Assembly (NCBI GenBank): GCA_003342895.1
Contig: PTFA01000092.1
Coordinates: 599,237-663,236 of the forward strand
Source of the DNA: Casuarius casuarius
Taxonomy: Eukaryota; Chordata; Aves; Casuariiformes; Casuariidae
DNA: 64,000 nt
Direction of reading: 5' to 3'
In this document: one piece after another, positions 45,861 to 54,200 of the stretch
How positions within the stretch are numbered: position 1 is the first letter of the stretch
Layout: each line of letters begins with the position of its first letter
Translations under genes and position numbers: made by a program
The notes under the pieces: model-generated
What the model saw: the letters and a program-made list of their open reading frames with translations, nothing else
Database searches by the model: none
Told to the model about the DNA's origin: nothing

Positions 45861-46090
45861 CGGCGGGGATGCCNGGCAGGGGCAGGAGGAGCTGCCAGCG
45901 CCCCTACAACGGCGTCGTCACCTTCCCACCCCCGGGGAACCTGGTACCCAGAGCCNCTCACCACCCGGCTGGGCAGCAGCATCTGGGACCCCGCCGAGGG
46001 GGCCTGGGCCACCAGCAAGGNGAGGGCGCCCGTGGTCCCTGGGAGCGTTCGGGTGATGCTCTGGGATCCTCCATTTCTACGAACTCAGGT
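45861..46090 (+). other. Coding-like segment, unidentified
   Basis: The + strand contains the protein-like strings YNGVVTFPPPGNLVPRA and, in another frame, LTTRLGSSIWDPAEGAWATS, separated by an N at 45956. Joining them needs a one- or two-base change near that N. A donor-like CAG/GTGGGA follows at 46089. It may be a further exon of the same unknown gene as the candidates near 44 kb. No family was recognised and N bases make the frame uncertain. Confidence 0.25.
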
Positions 46091-47740
46091 GGGATTGGGG
46101 ACCTGCCTGCTAGGAGGATGCTCGGCCGCGGTGGCGTATCCCAGGCCGTCTCCGTGAGTGTGTCCTGCTTACGCTCCCGATGGTGGGGAACTGGACTCTG
46201 CCCCTTCCTGCTCACCTCTGCCGGGGCTCCGGGCCCCTCCCATCATCATCCTCAGCCAAAAGCCCGGCCCCAAACCTCCATCCACGCACCTGCAGCCACC
46301 GAGGACCGAAAGCTCCCTCAGGAGAGGGTTAAAAGCGCTTTGGCGCTGCCTTGGCTGGCTCAGGCCATGCGTAACTGCCTCTGTTTTAACAAACTGTTCC
46401 TCCCTTTCCTTGAGGTAATTACTGCTTTTATGTATTTCTTACTCCTTTTTTTCTTTAATGGGAGAAAATATACCTTTACCAAAAAAAAAGCAGCCCACAG
46501 GATGATGACAGCGCGTCACCCGTGCGCGGCAAGCGGGTCCCGTGTAACCACCAGCCTCCTTCAGAGATCAAACTTCACGTTCCCACGGGGTGCAAGACCC
46601 AGAACTGCTCTCGCTGGCTCGGCGCGAGGGTATTTTTAGCCGCGTGCTCCGCTTGCCACTCCGCGCGGGAAGCCAGCGGCCGGCCCTCGGCGGCACCGGG
46701 TGCCAGGGACCCGCGGGATGCGGGGTGCAGCCGCCGCTCCCCGGGGCGCCGGAGGGAGAGGCCCATCGGTGCCGCTTCTGGGCTAATTAATAGGGCTGCA
46801 ACGAAGCGCGGAGACCCCGCAGCCGGACGAGACGGGGTCAGCCCCTCGGGGGCCGCAGCTCCCCGGGGCCCTCGTTCCCCGAGACCGGGAAGGGCTCGGC
46901 CCGCTCCCCGGCCGGTGGGCTGCAGCCCCCTCCGCGCGTCCCCCTGCCCGGGCACCCGCCGCCTCCTGCGTTGCTTTAATTACGGCACCAGAGCGGAACG
47001 AAGGGAGCGTTAACCGCCACGCAGAAACGCCCAGCAGGATCCTCCAGCCTTTCCGGCCCGCGTGCGCTGTGGTGCCCCGTGGAAACGGCTTTTATTCCCC
47101 CCTTAACCAAACCAGCAGCCGGGGCAGCGCCTTTCACCCAGGCACCCGAGACCCGCGAGCATGTGGTGCATTTTCTGTCTTTTTTTTCCCCTCTCTTTTC
47201 TCTTTTTCCCCAGACCCATCCGCCAAGTTCGATACCTTAAAGCTGACGGAGCTGCGGGGACTTTGGAAGCGTTTCTGGGTGCAATTTGTGAACTCCAGCC
47301 GTGCTGTCCAAGCGCCGGCTGCCCCAGGGCTCGGTGCAGCGGGGAGCGAGCAGCCCGGGGAGGGGGCCCCAGCGCCGCAGCCGGCCGCGGCCCCCACGAG
47401 CAGCGCGCAGAGGTGAAACCAGAGAAACCTCAGCTCTGCGCCGGCACCGGTGCCGCCCGCCCGTGCCGGGCGAGGGGAAGAGCTGGAGCGCTTTTGCACG
47501 GGACCGTTGGCTGCCTGCGTTTGCTCCGTGCCGGTATTTTGGGTGAGACCTGGGGAGGGTCTGAGGGGGGGCGGTGGGGGCTGGGGCTTTGTCCAAAGGG
47601 CCGGTGCAATGTCGTCATTTCAAAGCGCTCCGGGGCCGGGGGTCTTTGCAGAGCGGGGGGGGCAGCGCGGGCTCCCCACGCCCGGGGGGCAGCGCCGGGG
47701 GGCCCGGGGCATCCGCGCGAGCGCTAGAGCACGGCACGGG
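46091..47740. other. GC-rich, CpG-rich intergenic stretch
   Basis: Between the coding-like fragments and the CRH2 3' end there is a CpG island with numerous overlapping open frames on both strands, none recognisable. An AATAAA on the minus strand (47091-47096) could serve as a distal CRH2 poly(A) signal. Confidence 0.5.
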
Positions 47741-47757
47741 GCAGGTGCGAGGGCGAC

Positions 47758-47763
47758 TTTAAT
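47758..47763 (-). terminator. CRH2: ATTAAA poly(A) signal for CRH2
   Basis: On the minus strand ATTAAA lies 175 bases after the CRH2 stop codon, followed by GC-rich DNA. A 3' UTR of roughly 200 bases is typical for a compact neuropeptide gene. The alternative is AATAAA at 47091-47096. Confidence 0.5.
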
Positions 47764-47937
47764 GCAGAACAGGGAGGGGGACGCGCTGGACGGCGCGGCA
47801 CGGGGGGTCCCGCGGAGGGGACGGCCACCCCCGCACGGCCCCCCGGCCCCGGTGAGCCCCGCGCCGGGCATCAGCGAGCCCCACAGCCCCCCGCCGCTCG
47901 CTATGGGGCGCGTCTCCTTCGTCCCCGTGCCCCCTCC

Positions 47938-48345
47938 TCACTTCCCTATACTCTGCAGCAGCAGCTTATTGCTCAGCGCCTTCTGGGCCAGTCTCTCCTC
48001 GCGGGACATCTCCAGGAACTCGCGGAGCAGGTGGAAGGTGAGGTCCAGCGAGTTGGGTTTGCCGTCCCGCCGCTTGCCGGCATGCAGCGCCCGCGGGGCC
48101 CGGGCGCGGGGGGCTGCCGGGGGCTCTGCCCCGCGGGGCCGGCACAGCCGGGGCGGTCTCTGCGCTGGGGGGCCGGCGGCGGGCGGCGGGGGCCGCGCGG
48201 CTCCCGGCCAGGGCTCCCAGGTGGGCTGGGGGGCCGGGGCCAGGCGGCGGGCCGGGCCCCGGGGCCACTGCAGGGGCGAGCAGGTCTCCGAGGGCAGGAA
48301 GAGCAGGACGAGGACGGAGGCAGCCGAGATCATCCTGACCCGCAT
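47938..48345 (-). CDS. CRH2: CRH2, corticotropin-releasing hormone 2 precursor
   Basis: A 135-residue precursor of a CRF-family neuropeptide. Residues 1-23 form a signal peptide (basic MRVRM start, hydrophobic ASVLVLLFL, then TCS). A low-complexity Pro/Ala/Arg region follows, then the convertase site GKRR at 90-93 and the peptide at 94-133, ending Gly-Lys at 134-135 so that Ile133 is amidated. The peptide has the family core SLDLTFHLLREFLEM and the SNKLLLQSI end. It is closer to CRH (SLDLTFHLLREVLEM) than to urocortin 1, 2 or 3, but the C-terminal half differs from CRH1, and the peptide is 40 residues rather than 41. The single coding exon is typical of the family. In known vertebrates CRH2 acts through CRHR1/CRHR2, and in chicken it has been linked to pituitary TSH and ACTH release. 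Start chosen at MRVRM because the signal peptide begins there and a splice acceptor lies 24 bases upstream. Confidence 0.9.
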   Translation of the reverse strand: MRVRMISAASVLVLLFLPSETCSPLQWPRGPARRLAPAPQPTWEPWPGAARPPPPAAGPPAQRPPRLCRPRGAEPPAAPRARAPRALHAGKRRDGKPNSLDLTFHLLREFLEMSREERLAQKALSNKLLLQSIGK

Positions 48346-48369
48346 CGCAGCCACTCCGGGGCCGGACGC

Positions 48370-48719
48370 CTGCAAGAGCCCCCCAGAGCCCCCCGCTGCG
48401 GTCAGGGGCACCTGCGGGGCTGGGACCCCCCCACAGGACCGGACCCCCCCCCCCGGGGCTGGGGACCCCCCCACACTCCGCTCCCCGGGACGGGACCCCG
48501 AGACGGTGCTAACGGAGCCCGGTGGCTTCCCCAGTCCCCAGCCGCCGCGCTGCGTCCCGGGTCCCCGGTCCCCGCCTGCCCGTGCTGCGGGTGCCCCATC
48601 CCCGGTGCCGGTACGCGCGCCCCGTGCAGGGTCCCCGGTCCCGACTCCCGCTCCCCGCCGCCGGGTCCCTCTGTGTCCCGCCCCCGCGGTGCCCGGTGCC
48701 GGTGCCGGTCCCCGCTCAC
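48370..48719 (-). other. CRH2: CRH2 5' UTR intron (predicted)
   Basis: On the minus strand a donor G/GTGAGC (GT at 48719-48718) and an acceptor CTCTTGCAG (AG at 48371-48370) frame a 350-base intron ending 24 bases before the ATG. CRH genes are known to have one intron in the 5' UTR just before the coding exon, so the layout matches. Exon 1 would be short, about 48720-48757. Confidence 0.65.
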
Positions 48720-48782
48720 CGCTCGCCGCCCGCTCCGCCGCGGCAGGACGCCCGCAGACGCCGCCGCGCGCCCGCTGCCGCG

Positions 48783-48840
48783 CTATATAGGGGCGGCGGC
48801 CCACGTGACCGCGCTATAGCCGGGCGGCCCACGTGACGCG
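48783..48840 (-). promoter_or_regulatory. CRH2: CRH2 core promoter: TATA box and duplicated E-box module
   Basis: Reading the minus strand, GTCACGTGGGCCGCC occurs twice (E-boxes CACGTG at 48830-48835 and 48802-48807, 28 bases apart). Each copy is followed by a TATA-like element: CTATAG at 48814-48819 and the better TATATAG at 48783-48789. The distal copy begins CGCGTCACGTG, which combines a CRE half-site (CGTCA) with the E-box. A start site about 30 bases below the proximal TATA would lie near 48757. E-boxes of the form GTCACGTG are bound by USF and TFE/MITF factors; CREB control of CRH genes is well known. Use in this gene is inferred. Confidence 0.7.
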
Positions 48841-48890
48841 CAGCGGGGCCGCGGCCGGAGCGGGCGGGCGCTGTCCGCGGTGCTGAAGGG

Positions 48891-49680
48891 CCGCGGCGGT
48901 GCGAGTGTGTGTGTGCGAGTGTGTGTGTGCGGCGGTGCAGGGGTGTAGGTGTGCAGCGGTGTGTGCGGGGGGTGTGTGTGTGCGGCGGTGCAGGGGTGTA
49001 GGTGTGTGGGGGTGTGTGCACAGGTGTGCAAGTGTGTGTGTGTGCGGCAGTGCAGGGGTGTAGGTGTGCAGCGGTGTATGCACGCGTGTGCGGGGGGTGT
49101 GCATGCGCGGGTGTGCAGGAGTGTGTGTGTGTGCGGGTGTGCAAGTGGGAGTGTTGGAGGGGAGTGCAGGTGTGTGCGCTGTGTTTGCAGGTGTGTGTGC
49201 GTGAGGAGGAGTGCAGGGGCGTGTGTGCAGGCTGTGCAAGTGCGTGGGGGGGAGTGCAGGGGTGTGCTGTGTTTGCAGGTGCATGTGTGTGCGTGCGTGC
49301 AGGGGTGTGTGCAGTGCGTGGGGGCGAGGGGTGCCTGACCGGGCTGTGTGAGGGCTTGTGGGGGGCATGAGGTGGGGAAGTGAGTGATGGTGTGTGTGTG
49401 TGCGCGCGCATGTGTGTGTGCAAAGGGTGCGAGGGAGGCGTTGTGAAGGGGTGCGGGGGTGGGATGGGGGTGCGAGAAGGGGATGCGAAGGGTGTGAGTG
49501 GTAGAAGGGTGCGTGCAGGCAGCGGGTGGAGTGGGCGAGGGGCGCGTGCGGGGAGTGAGGACTGTGAGGGGGTGGTGTGAAGGGTGTACCTCTAGGGAAG
49601 TGTCTGAGGGTGTGCGTGGGGAGGGTGTGAGACGGGTGTGAGACTGGCGTGCAGGGGCGGGGGTGGCCTTGTGTGTGTGT
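48891..49680. repeat. TG-rich minisatellite upstream of CRH2
   Basis: Almost 800 bases of GTGTGTG runs mixed with GCGGCGGTGCAGGGGTG-type units. The motif GGCGGTGCAGGGGTGTAGG recurs near 48931, 48984 and (with one change) 49046, so the period is variable, about 50-60 bases. The array becomes degenerate after 49350. It starts about 50 bases upstream of the distal CRH2 E-box. Alternating purine-pyrimidine tracts and G-runs make it prone to Z-DNA and slippage. The large His/Thr-rich open frames on the opposite strand are products of the repeat. Confidence 0.85.
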
Positions 49681-50070
49681 GAGGGGGTTGAGTGGGGATG
49701 TTAAGGAGCTGAAGGGGAACAAGCTGTGAGAGAGGGGGGTGACCGAGGCGGTGAGGAGTGCTTGGAGGAGTGCACAACTGAGAGTGAGTGTATGCGTGTG
49801 TGCGTGCATGCATGTGCAAGGGAGAGCGTGGGTGAAGGATGGAGGGGGCACACGCAGGCAGTGTGAAAAGGTGCTGGTCTAGTGCCCCTCCTGCATCGTG
49901 CCCTCCGCCTTCATGGGGAAGGAGCCTGGATGCAGTGAGGGCCTGAGCCCCGCGGGACCCCCTTTCCCCATCCTGCTGCACCCCATTCCCCCGCCCATGG
50001 GACCCTGGCCTCCCAGGACCTGCCCTCTGCCCTGGTGCTGGGGCCGGGCTGCTCTGGGACCCACCGCACC
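49681..50070. other. G-rich non-coding stretch after the minisatellite
   Basis: Degenerate continuation of the TG-rich sequence until about 49870, then GC-rich unique DNA. No gene recognised. Confidence 0.5.
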
Positions 50071-50130
50071 AGCCCCACGTAGGGGCACTTGCCTCCACCC
50101 AGCCCCACGTAGGGGCATTTGCCTCCATGG
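50071..50130. repeat. 30-bp tandem duplication
   Basis: Two copies of a 30-base unit beginning AGCCCCACGTAGGGGCA, at 50071-50100 and 50101-50130, differing at few positions. Each copy contains the near-palindrome CCCCACGTAGGGG. Confidence 0.9.
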
Positions 50131-50347
50131 GGCCTCCTGGCTCCCACCCAGACGGGCTCCCGAAATCTGCCCCGGCACCTCCCGCGGCCTGGTCTGCGCT
50201 GGGACGCGGAGCGCAAAGCACTGCAGCACAAGCAAACTGTTTATTTTAGGTGCTTAAACACAGATCCAAATTTAGGCCCTTGGAAACCAAAGTGCTCGGT
50301 CTGCGCGAGGCCGTGCACTGGTGCGTCCTGCCTGTCCCCGCGTGTGC

Positions 50348-50485
50348 GCAGAGCCCTGGGCCAGCTCAGGCGTGCCTGGGCACACACGCGCGTGCAGAGC
50401 CCTGGGCCAGCTCAGGCGTGCCTGGGCGCACACGCACGTGCAGAGCCCTGGGCCAGCTCAGGCGTGCCTGGGCGCACACGCGCGT
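50348..50485. repeat. 46-bp tandem repeat, three copies
   Basis: Units begin GCAGAGCCCTGGGCCAGCTC at 50348, 50394 and 50440 and differ at only a few bases. The tail of each unit is a CACACGCRCGT alternating tract. The matching repeats in translated frames are by-products, not a protein. Confidence 0.92.
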
Positions 50486-50589
50486 GCGTGGGGTCGGCCC
50501 GCGGCAGTGCAGCGCGTCCTTTCGTCAAACTTCTCCCTCTGAGTTGCGCTCTCTCCTCCAGAAGTTGCAAAGCGAGCGAGCGCTCCAGC

Positions 50590-50945
50590 ATCCTCCGCGG
50601 CTCTTCCCCGTGATTCATTTTGTGATATCATACAAATTAAAACTTTACTTCAGAAGCTTAAATATCCTTCTGGAGTGCAATTTTCCTCCTTTGGCTGACT
50701 ACAAAAGAAGCATTCTTTTCTTGGCCTAATCACCCAACGCGGATACACACCTCTGGATGCAAATTGGGGTCTGAGGGACTCATACATGTGATTCATTTGC
50801 CTTTTCCTCCCTCCCTGCTGGAGCTTCCATCATTCAGCACTTGGAGCTAAGCAATCACTTCAGCTTGCAAAAGTGCAGTCTCTAAAATTAAAATTCCCTC
50901 ATGAGGAATAAACATTTCAAGAAGAGGAGGAAAAAAAAAAAAGCC
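50590..50945. promoter_or_regulatory. AT-rich island in GC-rich DNA; conserved non-coding element candidate
   Basis: About 350 bases of unique, balanced-to-AT-rich sequence with no open frame of interest, sharply bounded by CpG-rich DNA. It contains several AATTAA/ATTA homeodomain-type cores (50635, 50890), CTAATC and an ATGCAAAT-like octamer core near 50757. Such islands in CpG-rich intergenic DNA are often ancient enhancers. No alignment was possible. Confidence 0.3.
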
Positions 50946-52185
50946 CATTAAATAGAAGTTGAGTGAATGGCAAGAACCTTTCCCCCCCGCAGAGTCACGT
51001 TCGGTGCGGAGACATCCGAAACGCGAGGGCTGTGCTGCTTCCTGCAGCATCCCCGCAGCGGGCCGGGCAGCGGCCGGCGAGCTGGGGCTCCCCACGTGTC
51101 CCCAAGCGCAGAGTCACCTGCAGCAAAAGCAGAGAGGACCTTGGGCTGGGGGGAGGCAGAAAAATCCACCCCCTCTTGCTTTGCATCCTGGATATCGCGT
51201 AACCACCTTTCGTTACTCAATCGTCAAGAAATGCCATAGTTTTTGGTAATTTTGGAGCCTGCTTTCCCCTCCGTGCCCCTGGGCCTGCACCGGTGCGTGC
51301 TGGGTGCAGCCGCGGCTCTGCCCCTGCCCCAGCGCTCGCAGGAGCCGGGCCGGGCACTGCCTCTGCCCAGCGAGCCCGGCCGGCCCCCTCGGGGGTATTT
51401 TGACTCCCTTCGCGGGGTGTTTTGATCCCCTTTGCTGGCAGTCGGACAGCAGAGCGGGTGCCTCGCTGCAGGGTTGTGCTTGGGGTCATGTTGGTTGTTC
51501 CAGGTGCATCTCCCGGAGCTGGTCCCTGCGGATGGGTGGCAGCACCCGGAGCCCTGGCGGGCCGGGAGGATGACGTGGGAGGATGAGCAGACACAGAGCC
51601 TGCACCGTCCTCCGAAGCGCGGGGCCCGGTGCCAGCGCGTGGCTACGCCGCCGGCTCCGTTTCGGCAGGGCTCCTCGGCAGCACTTGGAGCTGGTGTGTG
51701 GCGATACGAGCCGGAGGGGCTGCTGCAAGGCCGGGGCTGGTCTCCGCGCGGGATGACCCGGGAAGGCCTCAGCGGCCTCGCTGCGGGCACCTTGTGCCTC
51801 CCCGGTGCCCGTGCCGCGCTGCCGCGCATCCCGCAGATCCCCCGGCGCCGTGGCGGGAAGGACGAGGCACCGGCAGCAGCCGCCGCGGGACACAGCCCTG
51901 GCCGCGGTAAGTCCCAGCGTCACTCCCGTGCCGTCGCGCTCCTCGGTGTTTCAAGGAGAAGGAAATTCTGGCGATAGCAGCTTTTTTTCCCGGTTCAGGC
52001 AGGAGCAGCGCGGGGGCTGCGTGGTTGGGAAGGGCGCGATGCCCGGGGTGAAGGGTGCTGCAGCCCCGGCGTTTCCAGCCCCCCCGGGAGCGGCGGAGCC
52101 CCCGGACGGGGCAGCGGGGCTCAGCCCGGGGACCGCACCGGTGCGGCAGCGCAGGGTACCCGCATCCCGTTTCCGGGTAGAGGCG
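50946..52185. other. CpG-rich intergenic stretch
   Basis: GC-rich unique sequence with overlapping open frames on both strands, none recognisable as a protein. No RNA gene was seen. Confidence 0.5.
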
Positions 52186-52335
52186 CGATTTTGACTAAGC
52201 TGTGAAAAAGCAAATGCGCAGTTGATTAAAGGATTTGTTATCCGCCACGTGGGGATCTCTTCCATGTTTCCAGCTGAGGGTTGTTTGTTTGCCTGGTTCC
52301 TTTTGGCATTTGAAGCCCTCACGTGGAGGCGAAGC
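52186..52335. promoter_or_regulatory. AT-rich island; non-coding element candidate
   Basis: A short AT-rich unique tract around AGTTGATTAAAGGATTTG, with a CCACGTGG E-box at 52246-52253, set between CpG-rich flanks. Regulatory role is inferred from composition and motifs only. Confidence 0.25.
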
Positions 52336-52589
52336 CGGCGCGGCGCGCTGAGCGTCAAGGAGGGGTCAGACTCCGCTCGCTTCTCCGGGAAATTAATGAG
52401 CCCGGAGGCGCAGCCGCCTCCCGCCAGCCCTCGGCAGCTCCCCGGAGATCCCGGCCTCCGGGTCGGTGCTTGGCGGTGTGGAAACGCGATGCGGGAAGCG
52501 GAGGGCTGGCGCGTTCCCACCGTGGCGTCTCCTCTACTCGGCTCTGGGTCAGGGCTTCGCAAGCATGATGCGAGCGTGCGGGCTGTCGG

Positions 52590-52760
52590 CTTGCACGGCA
52601 CGGCTTTGCGCGGCAGGGGCGGGTGGGACGCGGGTTTGCACGGAGGGGCGGGTGGGACGCGGGTTTGCGCGGCAGGGGCTTGCGCAGCGTGGGCTGGCGG
52701 GATGCAGGCTCGTGGTGCACGGGCCCGGGGCGCGGATTTGCACGGCACGGGCTCAGGGCT
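52590..52760. repeat. GC-rich degenerate minisatellite, about 29-bp period
   Basis: Units of the form GGGTGGGACGCGGGTTTGC occur at 52621 and 52650 with decayed relatives (TTTGCACGG, TTTGCGCGG) on both sides. The period is 29 bases for the best pair. It accounts for repeats seen in long open frames on both strands here. Confidence 0.75.
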
Positions 52761-53154
52761 GGCCTGGCCGCGGTGCCGAAGTGCTCGCTGCAGCGAGAGG
52801 GGACCGAGGAGCGAGCCGGCATCCGGCCGGTGGGAACTGAGCGGCGAGGGGGTCCGGATGCCTCCCCCTCCTGGCAGGTCTCGCAGGGAGTGGAGGTGTC
52901 TGGTTTGCATTTTCCGCTTTGGGGTAAAACGTCCCCAGGCGCTTTGCAGCGCCCTGAGCAGGGGGAAGCCGCAGAGAGGCCGCAGCAGCCGCTTGCATGT
53001 CGTGAGCACCCCAGAAACCCCCATCTCCTGCCCGGGGGCTGCTCTCCACCGGTGGCTGCGGCCGGGGGGGCTGCTGGGGCACTCTGGGGCCAGGGGCCAG
53101 CGTGGAGCCGCTCTCCCCTTTTGCTGCCCCCCGGCAAGTGTCGGGGTGATAACG

Positions 53155-53300
53155 CTTTGCAGCGCTGGGTCCTCGCGCTTTAGGATTAGCCATTTAATCG
53201 TAGTTAAGGCACCGAGAAGCACGTCTCGCGGCCGTTCGCTTTATTTAGGAAGCTCAACTTGGAATTTTATATTTTATTTTATTTGTTTTCTCGGGACCCG
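53155..53300. promoter_or_regulatory. AT-rich island; non-coding element candidate
   Basis: Unique AT-rich sequence with GGATTAG, TTTAATCG and TTTATTT cores between CpG-rich flanks, about 300 bases from the mir-1388 hairpin on its downstream side. Function is inferred from composition. Confidence 0.25.
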
Positions 53301-53587
53301 TCATCAACGACACGTGCGCTCATCGCGGAGGAGCCCCCGGGCGCCGCCTGGGGATTAATTACCGTTGCCGTTGAGGCTGTCTCTCGCTCTTCCTCCAGCC
53401 CGAAACGCCGGGAGCCGAGCGCGAGCGGGGACGGTGCAGCCATCAGCGGCTCCGGTGCTGGTGGCCCTCACCGTGGCGTCAAGGCGCCCATTGGGCCAAG
53501 CGCGGCTGCCCCGCTCCTGCGTCCCCCGCCGCGGGGCCCAGGCAGAGGTGCCGGGGCCGGCGCCGCCTCTCCCGCTCTGGAGAAAGC

Positions 53588-53660
53588 GTCTCATGGGCTG
53601 ACGAACCTGAGATTGAGCCTCATGTTTCACCATTCTCAGGTTAGACAGTCCTCGAGGTGC
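53588..53660 (-). ncRNA. mir-1388: mir-1388 microRNA hairpin
   Basis: On the minus strand a stem-loop pairs AACCTGAGA (in the 5' arm) with TCTCAGGTT (in the 3' arm) and extends by further pairs around CTG/CAG. The arm at 53652-53631 begins AGGACTGTCTAACCTGAG and the arm at 53613-53592 begins ATCTCAGGTTCGTCAGCC. These match the miR-1388 5p and 3p sequences as I recall them from fish and chicken, the 3p arm apparently exactly and the 5p arm with one change. The loop is about 16 bases. The microRNA acts after Dicer processing as a post-transcriptional repressor; its targets cannot be read here. It lies between CRH2 and UCKL1 on their strand, with no visible host gene. Confidence 0.88.
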
Positions 53661-53989
53661 CCCTCACCTGGGCGGCCGGCCTGGCCCCGGCCCCCCGCCG
53701 CGCTGGCGCAGCAGCCCCTGCATCCGCGCCACCCGGGAGCACCCGCGCTGCGAAGCCATGGGGCGGGCGGCAGCGGGCGGAAAGCTTTTCTGGATTAAAA
53801 AGCGCGTTGCATGCGGTTCCCTCGCCGCGATCCCCTGCCCCGGGGTTGCAATTCGGCAGTGCAAAACCTCGCGCCCGTCCGCGCAGCGAGACCCCCCCCC
53901 CCCAAGGGCTCCCCACCGGGCCAAGCCCGAACGCCGCGGGGGCTCAAAAGCCGTCCCCGGGAAAGGGAGTCTCCCCGCTTTCCTCGCAG

Positions 53990-54200
53990 CCTCGTGACAG
54001 AGCAGGTTTTTTTTTTTGCCATAAATGGAGAAATGAATGTTAAAGGCTGAGCAAAAAAAATGAATTAACCGCAAAATCTAAAAGGGAAGAATTTGTCTTA
54101 GCTTTGCATGGACAATCATGTCCGTGCAAAACCTGAACGGGCCTGGAAAGCGGTCAGAGACGGCACAAAGGAATCTGGTGGATTTTCAGCCCTTTCTGGG
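53990..54200. promoter_or_regulatory. AT-rich island with imperfect palindrome upstream of mir-1388
   Basis: A 200-base AT-rich tract 350-550 bases upstream of mir-1388 in its transcription direction. It contains CCATAAATGG (a CArG-like box at 54019-54028), AATTAA, and a 28-base imperfect palindrome at 54103-54130 (TTTGCATGGACA, ATCA, TGTCCGTGCAAA) with an octamer-like TTTGCAT. These suggest a regulatory element; no conservation test was possible. Confidence 0.35.

Noticed and set aside
47450..48790. 446-codon + strand open frame across the CRH2 locus
   Set aside because: It is the antisense of CRH2 in DNA that is about 80% GC, where stop codons are rare. The translation is Arg/Gly/Pro-rich without any domain, whereas the minus strand has signal peptide, cleavage site and CRF peptide.
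48814..49851. 345-codon minus-strand His/Thr/Pro-rich open frame
   Set aside because: It is the translation of the TG-rich minisatellite; similar repeats appear in several frames on both strands.
49681..50070. Additional exon of CRH2 or another neuropeptide upstream
   Set aside because: No signal peptide, dibasic site or conserved peptide motif was seen in any frame.
50348..50485. CRISPR-like direct repeats
   Set aside because: The units are contiguous 46-bp copies without unique spacers, in a vertebrate genome; this is a tandem repeat.
51951..53358. Overlapping long open frames on both strands (423 and 378 codons)
   Set aside because: CpG-rich DNA with a minisatellite keeps all frames open; composition is low-complexity and no family is recognisable.
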